From the NCBI GenBank assembly GCA_007844125.1, contig CM017560.1, positions 5,913,759-5,977,758 of the forward strand: a stretch of DNA of 64,000 nt, in the 5' to 3' direction. The notes beneath the pieces are model-generated. The model saw only the letters and a program-made list of their open reading frames with translations, was not told the origin of the DNA and ran no database searches. How positions within the stretch are numbered: position 1 is the first letter of the stretch; each line of letters opens with the position of its first letter. A program made the translations under genes and the position numbers. Of this stretch, positions 47,500-59,879 are shown one piece after another. This DNA comes from Sinonovacula constricta (Eukaryota > Mollusca > Bivalvia > Cardiida > Solecurtidae).

Positions 47500-48266
47500 A
47501 AAAAAAACGTGCCTACATGTAAAAAATGTGCCTAAATATGAAATCGTACCTACATTTAAAATTGTGCCTTCATATAAAAAAGTGCCTACATTTAAAAATG
47601 TGCCAACTTATAATAATGTGCATTCATATTAAAATCTACCTACAAATAAAAATGTGCCTATATATAAAAATGTGAATGCATATAAAAATGTGAATTCATA
47701 AAAAATAGGTGAAAATATAAAAATGTGACTTTATATAAAAATGTGCCTTACATAAAAATGTGCCTAAATATATAAATGAGTCTACATATAAAACTGTGCC
47801 TATCTATATAAAAATGTGCCTACATATTAAAATGTGCCTATATATAAAATGTGCCTACATGTATATATAAAATGTGCCTATATTTAAAATGTTCCTATAA
47901 ACATACATAAAAATGTGCCTACATATAAAAATGTGCCTACATATTAAAATGTGCCTATATATAAAATGTGCCTATAAACATACATAAAAATGTGCCTACA
48001 TTCAAAAATGTGCCTTCAAATTAAATGTGCCTATATACAAAAATGTGCCTACATATCAAAATGTGACTTCATAAATAAAATGTGGCTATATATAAAAATA
48101 TTCCTTCATACAAAATGTGCCTATATAAACACAAAAATGTTCCTACATATAATTAAAAAGTGCCTTAATATAAAAAAATATGCCCATACATAAAAATAAA
48201 TGTGTCTGCATATAAAAATGTGCTTTCATAAAAATTGCCTAAATATAAAAAAATGTGCCTTCATGT
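47500..48266 (+). repeat. degenerate AT-rich tandem repeat, 17-20 bp
   Basis: Repeated ATAAAAATGTGCCTACAT with much length and base variation, about 40 copies. It gives a Cys/Tyr/Lys-rich spurious frame at 47990-48193. It appears older than the other arrays. Confidence 0.9.
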
Positions 48267-50659
48267 TCACATTTTCTTATATTTTTTTATGAACATATTC
48301 AGCTAAAACATTATTATCTAGTCTGAGCGAGGAAACACCTAAAAGACTTTCTAGGTTTAATAAAATTATCTTTCTATACATACAATTTAAGACATTTACA
48401 TGAGAATTTTTTTTTTCATTAAACAGTTAAAACTTATGTACTATTGTACATAACAGAATAGTACTAAATCCTAAAAATCTGCCTATTTGATCATATTAAA
48501 TATGATAAGTCTATTTATGACCATTTTTATTAATAATTTTGACACTTCGGACATATTGCAGTCTTCACAGAATATACACCAGAGCTGAACACAAGCTATA
48601 CCAATATTTTTAAAAGTTCTGATGTAATGTTGTTAATGTTAACACAACTTAATAGTAATGTTTGTTACTAATTATTAAAATGATACTGAAGCAAAGTGGC
48701 CGGATTGAAACAATTGGATCTTTTAGTCAGTGCGAAAAATTATAATGCATGGCTAAATCTATCAATTCAGCTTATACATATACAATGTATATATAAATAA
48801 CCAACCTTGTTTTATTTAAGAAAACAAATCAACATAATTATTATTCTTTGCTAACCCATGTCACTTGTGCCCTTACTAATTCCATCATTTGGGACTTGCA
48901 GAGCATGCTGTCATGCATTTACTGAACAAACCAAGTCACAAAATCTAAACTTTACAAATCAAAGGGACTTCATTTTCATAAACAGAAAAATACAAGAAAC
49001 TGTTAAGAATCATTGAATGACTCAGCCTTTTTTCGTGGCTTATCAGAGCATTACGGTTCTGGTGTAACCATAGAAACTGGGAAGGGTCATGTCAGTTGAA
49101 GATTTAGTACAGGTTGTGTGCTGGGAAGTAGGGCACACAGCACTAAATGAGGCCTGGGTTTCAAGTTCCCTAATCAAACAAAGCAGATCTGGTTTCTGAG
49201 ACAGGTTCAGGGAATAACTCACCCCAATAATAAAAGGTCCTTGTACATGTATATACAATACATAGTGTTGTCCATGTTACAGTTTTCAAACGGTACTGTT
49301 AGGAGCCCATATTTAATTTTAAACCTTGTTAATAATTTTGAGGGTTGTTGTTAAATTTCCCAGAATATTTTTTATTAAAAATAAAAACTCAAATTGGTTA
49401 TAAAAAACCTGCACCATCATTATAATAATCATTATCATCATAATCATTATCATCATCTTCATAATCCCACTATCATCTTCATCATCACTATCATCATCAT
49501 CACTTACAATATCATCAGAATTATCAACAGCATTCTTTGTTGCAAAAAATTTAAAAAAGGAACATTTCTTTTAAATCAAATAACACTACTAATAAAATAA
49601 ATCATTTTGTGTAGAATTCAGCTTTTCCATGTCCTATAAAAAGACATAACTCAACATTAAGCCAAGTAACATCTTTCCCCACCACCCCCATCATACATGT
49701 ACAACTAAAACACAAAGGGAAGAAAACTGAAGTCAAGAAATGTTGAACATAAATCAACATGAACCACAAGCAGCAAACATGAGTACATGTCCCCAAAAAG
49801 GCTGAGCAGTTTAATGGTTATTTTTATTAGCCCATGATGGCCCTATCACATTCCATTGTCATGGTAACAATAAATAAGTGACCAATCCCAGGCCTTGACA
49901 CAACTGCTGACCCATCCCATAATAGTGTTACGAAGATCAAGAAACACAGGGAGATTTTTGGAGGGACCTTTCCAGTTTTAGTCCCTAGAATGAAATGACA
50001 AATATGTTATCAGTCAACCAGAACTAAGCCAAGATGAATTGCTACTTTTTACAAAAATTCTACTTAAGCAAATATTTCATAAAATCTAAAAATTATAATC
50101 CAAAGTTTAAAATAATGATATATTCTAAGACTGCAATTGGTCAATTTTATACATTTTTTATATATTTTTTTTAATTTATTTATTTTCATCCTGTCATATA
50201 ACAATGAAATTTTTAACACAATTAATTAGAAGCCATAAAAAGGAGGTCTGTCAGGAGATAAAAGAGATACCAGTACACTTTATTGAAATTTATATACAGC
50301 AGAAGTCCTCATGAACAAGATGAGGATGTACAGTATACCCAAACAGAAATAATGTCATTAAAGTGATGTATAATTATTCTCTTATAGATTTTTTTAATAA
50401 AAAAAACACATCATGATTCCGTGTTGCTTTTAATGCACAATGAAATGCTGAAATCATTGAATATTTTTAAGTGAAACAACTAAGAAGACATATTTTAATG
50501 ATGGACATACTTAAATGATGGTTGTATTGAATGTGAGTAACATAAGACATAAGACCTAATGGTCCCTGGTTCATTCTTTGACCACACTTGATATTTGTCC
50601 TTGAGTAGAAATACGTTCTACTGCTGATTTCATGCACTTCCCCAGCCTAGCCTTCCACT
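48267..50659. other. no supported gene; ATC-rich tract
   Basis: Imperfect ATC/TCATCA repeats at 49413-49506. A GC-richer segment at 49050-49230 is open on the minus strand but lacks splice sites I trust. Otherwise AT-rich. Confidence 0.45.
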
Positions 50660-50812
50660 GCATGGGACAAAGGACTAATTGCTGGAAGGTCTTCCAGTTG
50701 ACCTGCGGTGTGTCAGTGGTTCTACCCAGACATATGCTTGGGATCTTTCTCCACCAAAGCAGCTGGACATCACTAAAGTTATCATAAATGAATACTGAGA
50801 TGTATCTCTAAA
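50660..50812 (+). mobile_element. SINE family A copy 3, 5'-truncated or alternative head
   Basis: Plus-strand body: GGAAGGTCTTCCAGTTGACC, GTGGTTCTACCCAGACATAT and a diverged TTTCTCCACC, ending ATGTATCTCTAAAAAACAAC. No A/B-box pair is clear upstream, so the head is lost or replaced. Confidence 0.72.
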
Positions 50813-51063
50813 AAACAACAACATTCACTTCCCAGATTCTACTCAAGGAGAATCTAAAAGGGTAAATACGAAACCTTAGTTAAGATAATTAGGTAACTTT
50901 TTTATTTATTTGATATCAAACAAAACAGATCTAAATTAATCTTAAATGTTCTGACTTCAAATTTCGCTGCAAGATGAATAATCAAACATGTTTTTATAAA
51001 TTAACTTAAAGCAGATATTAAATCCATAATTAAAATTAAGCTACATATCACTGGTTTATCTCC

Positions 51064-51935
51064 TACTTCTAACTAGGCATAGGCAAATATTGTGTATATC
51101 CTGATCTGTCAGCTCCAAAGTAGTGTAGATCCTGATCAGACTGCTCACAATTAGTGTAGATCCTGATCAGACTGCTCACAATTAGTGTAGATCCTGATCG
51201 GACAGCTCACAATTAGTGTAGATCCTGATCGGACAGCTCACAATTAGTGTAGATCCTGATCAGACTGCTCACAATTAGTGTAGATCCAGATCAGACAGAT
51301 CCCAATTAGTGTAGATCCTGATCAGACAGTTCACAATTAGTGTAGATCCTGATCGGACAGCTCACAATTAGTGTAGATCCTGATCAGACAGATCACAATT
51401 AGTGTAGATCCTGATCGGACAGCTCACAATTAGTGTAGATCCTGATCGGACAGCTCACAATTAGTGTAGATCCTGATCGGACAGATCACAATTAGTGTAG
51501 ATCCTGATCAGACAGTTCACAATTAGTGTAGATCCTGATCGGACAGCTCACAATTAGTGTAGATCCTGATCAGACAGATCCCAATAGGGATATAGTGTAG
51601 ATCCTGATCAGACAGATCCCAATTAGTGTAGATCCTGATCGGACAGCTCACAATTAGTGTAGATCCTGATCAGACAGCTCACAATTAGTGTAGATCCTGA
51701 TCAGACAGATCCCAATTAGTGTAGATCCTGATCGGACAGCTCACAATTAGTGTAGATCCTGATCGGACAGCTCACAATTAATGTAGATTCTGATCAGACA
51801 GATCCCAATTAGTGTAGATCCTGATCAGACAGATCCCAATTAGTGTAGATCCTGATCAGATGACTTACAGTGGAAGCTGACAGATCAGCATCTACACTAT
51901 CTGCCAATCTTGTCAATTTCTGCTACGAGGATTTA
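51064..51935 (+). repeat. 31-bp array inside a foldback element
   Basis: From 51118 to 51850 there are about 24 units of 31 bp: TTAGTGTAGATCCTGATCAG plus ACAGCTCACAA, with three endings (GACTGCTCACA, GGACAGCTCACA, GACAGATCCCA). The last unit is the left arm of a complete foldback core at 51842-51898, whose right arm ends GCATCTACACT. TCTGCC and the usual flank follow. The array is therefore an internal amplification of one arm. Confidence 0.92.
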
Positions 51936-52824
51936 GAAGACTCTATCAATAGGTCTTGGTACAGTTGTGTGATTATATAAGCAAATGACTAAAATTTAGT
52001 AACGCATAAAATAAGAAAAGAAGAAATATATCTAATGGCAATTGCTAAAAAGTAGTTAAGTTATAAGCATTTAGAATTCTTCGCTTTTGGAGTATTTTGT
52101 AGAATTTCTTAGTAGCTTGTTCTTAACCAAATTATAAATTAATATATGATGAATTCTAAGTTAAAATTATAAGATAATATTCTTGATAATTGATAATTTA
52201 GATGTGGAATGATGTGTTCAGTATCTCCAGTAGACTGGAAACTAATATCTTTTCAACAGTGTTCATTTTTCAGACATTTTAATCCCTTTTCTCACTAAGA
52301 TGGGATTGAGATAGAAGGGTATTTACATTTTTTAACTCATCCATAAAGCGTGGACAGTTACACATAAAATGTGGCTCAGCATGACATAAACGAGTATAAA
52401 ACATATTAATGGGCAAATAAATATCAGCTATCTCTTCAAAGATCTCTCAATGAAATGAAACATGAAGTGTGGAGATATATTCAAGAGGTGACAGAAAGTC
52501 ATTATAAAGGTATACTAAACACTCCTTTTTTAGCTGAAACCTAAAAATAAATGAATAAAAAATACAAACTGGAAGCATTTGTGTCAAGTTAAAGTCAGAA
52601 ATAATTTCAAATTCTAAATCTTTGACTCTAAAATGTTTAGGAAGCAGAAACAAAATAAAAGTTATTATGTAATTAGGTCAGCTATTTGGCCATGAGAACA
52701 AAATTCTTTATTTCATACAAAATTAGTTTAGTGTAAAAGCTGTGTTCTATGTTGACCCAGGAATTTGGGAGAGACAGCCTAAAAAAGCTCAGGTATTTTG
52801 TACCTTCCCTGAATTGGTCTGCAA
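51936..52824. other. no feature seen
   Basis: AT-rich DNA. The minus-strand frame 52447-52653 has no support. Confidence 0.45.
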
Positions 52825-53392
52825 ATAACTACAGTACTCATCACCTATAGTACTCATCACCTATAGTACTCTTCACCTATAGTACTCTTCACCTACAGTA
52901 CTCTTCACCTATAGTACTCTTCACCTATAGTACTCTTCACCTACAGTACTCTTCACCTACAGTACTCTTCACCTACAGTACTCTTTACCTACAGTACTCT
53001 TCACCTATAGTACTCTTCACCTACGGTACTCTTCACCTACGGTACTCTTCACCTACGGTACTCTTCACCTATAGTACTCTTCACCTATAGTACTCTTCAC
53101 CTACAGTACTCTTCACCTACAGTACTCTTTACCTACAGTACTCTTTACCTACAGTACTCTTCACCTACAGTACTCTTCACCTACAGTACTCTTCACCTAC
53201 AGTACTCTTTACCTACAGTACTCTTTACCTACAGTACTCTTTACCTACAGTACTCTTCACCTACAGTACTCTTCACCTACAGTACTCTTCACCTATAGTA
53301 CTCTTCACCTACAGTACTCTTCACCTACAGTACTCTTCACCTACAGTACTTTCACCTACAGTACTCTTCACCTATAGTACTCTTCACCATAG
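52825..53392 (+). repeat. 16-bp minisatellite, about 35 copies
   Basis: Unit AGTACTCTTCACCTAC. Variants TATAG, TACAG or TACGG and CTTTACC occur in runs rather than at random. One unit near 53348 lacks two bases. Confidence 0.95.
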
Positions 53393-53499
53393 GAGGGGAC
53401 AAAAAAGTCGCTCTGTTTTACAAGTTTCAATAAAATTGCACAAACTGTTCTATGTTTAAGTTGATTTACGATATATTGCTGTTTAGCATCTTATTTCTA

Positions 53500-53725
53500 G
53501 ATGAAACAAGGCAATCACTTATAAGAGAACCTTGTTTGCCTCTCGCTGCGTGGGTTCGTGCCCTGTTCGGTTCAAAGGACTTAATGTGGGAAGGTCTTTC
53601 AGCTGACTTCTGGTGCGCCAGTGGTTCTACCCAGACATTTGTCTGGGATCTTCCTCCACCAAAATGCTGGACGTTGCTATAATGATCATAATAGTTCGCT
53701 GAAATGTATTTTAAAGACAAAACCA
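53500..53725 (+). mobile_element. SINE family A copy 4
   Basis: Plus-strand copy with B-box-like GGGTTCGTGCCC at 53551-53562, then GAAGGTCTTTCAGCTGACTT, GTGGTTCTACCCAGACATTT, CTTCCTCCACC, TGCTATAATGATCATAA and GAAATGTATTTTAAAGAC. It is the cleanest match to copy 1. The A-box region is eroded. It gives overlapping open frames on both strands. Confidence 0.83.
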
Positions 53726-54582
53726 AATCACACACACATTCTTACCCCAGTATGTGGAATTTGTGCATAATTGTTTACTAAGATAATTTAAATAATTATT
53801 TCAAGCACTTTATAAGTGTTCAAATATTGGCAGAAAAGGACATACTTGTGTTTATTATTATACAGGTCTACACATTATATAAGCAGAATAAAAAAAAACT
53901 GTCATCTTACCTTCTCAAAATTTAAATCACCAAATAAATAATGTACAACAAAATGTGTCCCGTGAAGCATTTTAGCAAAAGTATTTCAACCATTTGGCAA
54001 TGCACATTTTATTGTTGTAAATGTCCAACAGAAACACTTTTAACAGCAATATGTTTTGCAAAAAAACTGCCTACAAAGGAAACAGTATCCCCTGTTTAAC
54101 AACCATCAGTGAGAAAAGGACTTGAGCTATTAATTGATTTTTTAAAGGACTTCTATAGAACAACCATCTGAAGAGCAAACAGTCGAATACAAAAACTTAC
54201 CCCACTACTAATAGAAGATCTAGCACCTGGGGGAGACTCACTAAATGACATTACAAAACCTTTTTTCCTCACATGCCTTAGTAAATGTAGACAAAATGGG
54301 TAGACTGTACACCCATATATGTCAACTTTTTATGTCAACCTTTGTATGTCAACTTTAATCCATTACTTTGAAATCAGCATGAGCTGATCATGTAGATTTG
54401 TCATTTTATTATACATCTCTCTCTCAGAGACACAAAGCAGCCTAGACAAGGAGAGTAGGGATGATGTGTCAATATATAGCCTATAATTCTGAGACCTTAT
54501 CAAACCATGCTTGATAATAATAAATACTAAGTTCTACAAGTGGTGCATTTCCATGCATAACAAATAATATTGGTAAAAGGTT
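53726..54582. other. no feature seen
   Basis: AT-rich sequence with no supported frame or repeat. Confidence 0.45.
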
Positions 54583-54687
54583 AGCAGCAAAAAAGTGCAG
54601 ATCCTAATCATACATCTTCAAGCAGGCTAATCTTGATCTACCGGTACACTATATGCCAAAGGCAGGTCAGTACCTGCTTGGCAGGGG
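54583..54687 (+). repeat. foldback element copy with flank
   Basis: The core 54594-54650 begins AGTGCAGATCCTAATCA and ends with GATCTACCGGTACACT, a small insertion in the right arm. The flank ends TTGGCAGGG at 54679-54687, 37 bp after the core. Confidence 0.75.
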
Positions 54688-56535
54688 GAGAAGACCAAAC
54701 CCTTTATCATACTGACATCTTGAAAACTGAAATTTTAATCTTGCATTTGGAAACTGGTAACAATTTTATACACAAACAAATTAAAAGGTGAAGAAATAAA
54801 TTGTAGGAATATTTTTACTCTAATAGCAAAATCAGGGTGAATATATGTATCTGACAAAAAGTGTAGATCCACATCACCCAGCTCCTGTTCAATGTTTAAA
54901 GCAAATTCAGGTTAACTTTAACATTATAATATCCGAAATAATTGCATGACAATACTGACTGAAAACCAGAACTATTTGCTGGAAAATTTTGTTTTGTTGT
55001 TTGAAAAAGGGGCCGGGGCCTGTGTGCTTTGAGAAGGAAAAACTTTGTGGCATTTAATTTAAAAAGGAGGAAAATGTGCATGTTTAAGTTCTCATTTGCA
55101 TCCTACATTTTGTATATTTATTATCAGGTCATATTTTTTTTTTTTTTTAACTTCTCCAAGATTATGATTGTCCAGCTAGTTCACGTAAGCTACCAGTTTA
55201 GATACTAATCCACATTAATGCTTCTTATTTCTGAATTTAGGCAAAGAAATATTGAATTTTATCGGATGAAAATGTTCATTTTTAGGGGAAAAACTTGGCT
55301 TTTGTTCTGAGGGGAAGGGGCCTGTAAATGCACCCCTCCCACACACACACACACACACCTTCTATACAAGGTAAAAATAAACCTGGCTGGGTATATTATT
55401 TATTAAAGATGGTACTTTGTGCTTAAATAAAAGGATTATGTAATACTGACTGAAAACAAGCATCATTTGCTGGGAACAATATTTATTACGGATGTTTGCC
55501 GACACTTTGTGCTTCAATAAAAGACTCATATAAAGGAAAAAAAAAAAACTTAATTAAGAGTTGTTTGTCGGTGTCTGGGTTTGTGTGAGAGTCATCAGGC
55601 ATCGTTCAAAGTTAAGTCTATTAGGTTAAAACATATCCTTGTTCTTGTATAGCGTTTTTTGGACTGAAGGAAGTTTGACCAAATCCACAAATGGATGGAT
55701 ATTGTTAATGAAGTTAAAACAATAAACCACTTCTTCATAGTTATAAAGTGGTTATAGAATTCTGTTACAAGATAAAAAGTTTACTATTATATTATTGGAT
55801 ATTAATATACAGCAGCAATCCCTCACATGCAAAATGAGGATGTATTTATAGATGTATTTCCAAATAGAAATCATGCTGGTAACTGATGCACATTTCTATC
55901 ATATATAAATAAATAATAAAAACAAGCACAATTTTTAATTAGATGCCAATTTCTTAGATGAAAAAAGATTACATTATACATGTATATTGTTTAGAAAATA
56001 AAACACAAAATGTACATGTATAACCTAGAGTGCAAATCATGTGACTTTATGTGTTAATTGGCCAAAACAAAACTGCTGTTCTATCAATTGCCCATATCCT
56101 TTCAGAAAGATATTCCTAATAGTATTGTTTATATGCACTTAAAATGGTTTTTGGTTATTCATTGAAATACATTTCCATTGAACAATTGATGTCTTTTTGA
56201 TGACTAGTCAGTTTTTTACAGTTAATCTGTGGAGACTTACAATTAAATAAATTTAGAATAGAAGTATTTGCATCTGCTGTTTTGTTACATTTAAGTGATT
56301 GTATTCATAGAAAGAAATATTGTTTTTTATTAAATAAAATGTTTTAAAACTTTTTAAGTTGAATATCATTTGTGAATCACTGTCTACACAAATATGCATT
56401 TAATGTATAATGCATTTAGACTGCATGAAAAATAACAACACATAATTCAGTAATGTTAAAATGATTAAAATCAGAGATGGAAAATTCTAAAATACAAAAC
56501 CTGACAATAAATAATGATAAAAAAATGTTTTTTTA
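54688..56535. other. AT-rich stretch, minor simple repeats
   Basis: A lone foldback left arm, AAAAGTGTAGATCCACATCA, is at 54856-54875. Poly-T is at about 55133-55148 and a short CA run at about 55339-55358. No gene. Confidence 0.45.
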
Positions 56536-57880
56536 ACGAGCAACAAAATCAAACAGAAAGAAAAGTGGGTCAATAAACAACAGAAAGAGAAAGGAATCAA
56601 GATATAACCGAAAGAGGAGGGGGTCAAGATATAACAAAAAGACAAAGCGGTCAAGATACAGCAGACAAAGGAATAGGGTGTCTAGACACAACAAACAGAA
56701 AAAGGGGTCAAGATACAACAGAAGGAGAAGTAGGTCAAGATACAACAGACAAAGGAATAGGGTGTCTAGACACAACAAACAGAAAAAGGGGTCAAGATAC
56801 AACAGAAGGAGAAGTAGGTCAAGATACAACAGAAAGAGAAGTAGGTCAAGATACAACAGAAAGAGAAGGGAGTCAAGATACAACAGAAACAGAAGGGGGT
56901 CAAGATACAAGAGAAACAGAAGGGGGTCAAGATACAAGAGAAGCAGAAGGGGGTCAAGATACAACAGAAACAGAAGGGGGTCAAGATACAACAGAAACAG
57001 AAGGGGAGTCAAGATGCAAGAGAAACAGAAGGGGGTCAAGATACAATAGGAAGAGAAAAGGGCCTACGATACAACAGAAACAAAAGGGCAGTCAAGAAAC
57101 AACAGAAACAGAAGGGGGTCAAGATACAAAAGAAACAGAATGGAAGTAAAGATACAACAGAAACAGAAGGGGGTCAAGATACAACAGAAATCGAAGGGAA
57201 GTCAAGATACAACAGAAACAGAAGGGGGTCAAGATACAACAGAAACAGAAGGGAAGTCAAGATACAACATAAACAGAAACAGAAGGGGGTCAAGATACAA
57301 CAGAAACAGAAGGGAGTCAAGATACAACAGAAACAGAAGGGGGTCAAGATACAACAGAAACAGAAGGGGGTCAAGATACAACAGAAACAGAAGGGGAGTC
57401 AAGATACAATAGGAAGAGAAAAGGGCCTAAGATACAACAGAAACAGAAGCAGGGTCAAGATACAACAGAAAGAGACAGGGGTTAAGATACACCAGACAGA
57501 CACGGTGGTCAAGATACAACAGAAAGTGAAGGGAGTCAAGATTTTACAGAGAAAGGGGGTAATGATACAACAGAAAGCGAAGGGAGTCAAGATTTTATAC
57601 AGAAAGGGGTAATAATACAACAGAAAGCGAAGGGAGTCAAGATTTTATACAGAAAGGGGTAATAATACAACAGAAAGCAAAGTGAGTCAAAATTTTACAG
57701 AGAATGGGGGCATGATACAACAAAAAGCAAAGTGAGTCAAGATTTTATAGAGAAAGTGGTAATAATACAACAGAAAGCAAAGTGAGTCAAGATTTTACAG
57801 ATAAAGTGGTAATAATACAACAGAATGAGACAGTGGTCAAGATATGACAGAATGAGAAGTGGTGTTAAGACACAAAGTGA
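56536..57880 (+). repeat. 27-bp purine-rich minisatellite
   Basis: Unit GGGGGTCAAGATACAACAGA plus AACAGAA, very purine-biased on the plus strand. A longer compound unit (about 50 bp, with GATTTTATACAGAAAGGGGT) takes over after 57530. The 27-bp period keeps frames open on both strands (Arg/Tyr/Asn-rich plus, Leu/Phe-rich minus). These are artefacts. Confidence 0.94.
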
Positions 57881-58025
57881 CAGGATTGTACTATGTTACA
57901 ATGTACTATGTTAAAGTGTACCACCAATGGTAGTAAAATTGCCTTGTGGGTAGAACATTCAATGGTAACAACAACTCATTATCAGACAGCGAAACCTGAT
58001 TATCTGTAAAATGAAGAAATACATA

Positions 58026-58127
58026 AGACTTATCTGTCTGTCTGTCTGTGTGTCTGTCTGTGTGTCTGTCTGTGTGTGTGTGTCTGTCTGTCTGTCTGTG
58101 TGTCTGTCTGTGTGTCTGTCTGTCTGA
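58026..58127. repeat. (TGTC)n/(TG)n compound microsatellite
   Basis: Mixed CTGT and GTGT repeats of about 100 bp. Thr/Asp/Arg/Gln frames on the minus strand are artefacts. Confidence 0.95.
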
Positions 58128-59879
58128 ATATTTCAACACTGGCAAAGTGTACAAAGTCTGGAAAAAAAGATCTCCAACACTATCAAGTTCATTTCCAACA
58201 AGTTGGAAGTATTAATGCTGACCTTACTGTCGTATATAATGAGACATAACTGCCATTTTATTAAGTATTTTATATAAGTGTGTATGGCTACAATAATAAA
58301 CAGAGATTCTGTTTTGTAAAAATAATGTTCAAATAGCTGGTCAGAAGTTACATAATATTAAAGAACTTGTTCATGTTTATTTTCCTTATTGCACACTTTC
58401 AAAGGTTCCATCAAGTTATGTCAGTTACATTTTTTCTAAAATGTTTATTTTCAGAAATTCTAATTCCTCCATGTAACACCTTAATCATTTGATTGGTGAC
58501 TGTTATTTATTTTGTGCCATTTTCTTATTTAAGTCACTTGGTTCTAAAAAGAAACTGACTTCATAATTCAAGTATCACATTATTTTATGTCACAATATGT
58601 CAGTCATAAAATAACTTACATTTAAATACGTACTCTGAACATACAATCATTCCCATATATATATATCACTCTTATTTATTTTTCCTCTGTTAATAGCTTG
58701 AAGTTAGGTTAGTGCTATAACTTTGAATTATGTCTCAAATTTTACTGATCTAACAGCCATTGTGTTGTTGTCTCATCAAATATGTTTGTAATTAAGAATG
58801 TTGAAATTTCCAGGATATTTTTAATTATATTAGAAAAGTTTGCCCAAATTCCTAATGGTGTTTTAATTAGAAAATCAATAAAGGGTTTTAAAAATTCAGT
58901 ATGTTAATGGCTCATGAAGAAAAAATGTTGATTTTGTATCAAATAAACTTTAGGTATGTCAGGTACATTGGAATGATTTTCTAATTGATTAAGAAATTCT
59001 TTTTATAAAATTTACATCATTTCAGGCAAAGCTGTTCAATGTATTTTATAATGTTCAACTAAAATTAAATACACCTAGTTCAAAAAATAACTAATAGGGA
59101 AATAAGTTTCTGTTATTTGTTTTAAAATCTCTAGCTTCTTCTATCAAAATATGTAAGTCTGTTTATGCATTCTATATGCATGCTTATAGTTGTGTCAAAT
59201 GTTGGTAAAATTATATAAAAGTGTATGTATATAAACTGTTAAATTTATGAAAAGTGATTTTATGAAATATTTTAGCTTTATTTAACTACCTGACATGTCA
59301 GGTGGGACAGTTCTGGTAAAATATCATTTTAACTTTTGCAAATTGAAAATGCTCATTTTATTGAGATTTAATTGTTGATAATGTGTTAAAAGATTATGTA
59401 TGCTTCCACAATCTTTGACACTTTTATGTACCTATATATATTATATCTATTAAATTAGTTAACAATTCATACCTTATCACTTTTCATCACCAACAAGTAA
59501 AGCACATATCTTTCCAAATTTTCTCTTAAAAGCTTGCAACTTATCTAACAGAACATTGCAATTCACCCTCTTTTGTTAAAAACAAAAAGAAGAAAAAAAA
59601 CATGTCATAAATTTCATCAATAAAAGCCTTAAGTATTCACCTATCAAATATCAATCATTAAATTAATCAATTTATCTGGAAAGTGTAGATATATAGACAA
59701 AAAACAACAACATAATAGGTAAGATGGATTGAACAGTTGTTAATGCATGAAGTCATACTTGTTACAAATGATGAGACGTGGAGATAAAATCTATAGTGGG
59801 TTAGATATAATCTTTATAACAAACATGGAATTATTTATTGAAACAATGCAGGAATAATTCAGATAGAAAGACCGAAAAA
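58128..59879. other. AT-rich stretch without features
   Basis: Very A/T-rich. No gene, array or large inverted repeat is seen. Confidence 0.5.

Noticed and set aside
56533..57620. Leu/Phe-rich minus frames and Arg-rich plus frames of up to 168 codons
   Set aside because: Explained by the 27-bp purine-rich minisatellite; both strands are open together and units are interrupted by frameshifts.
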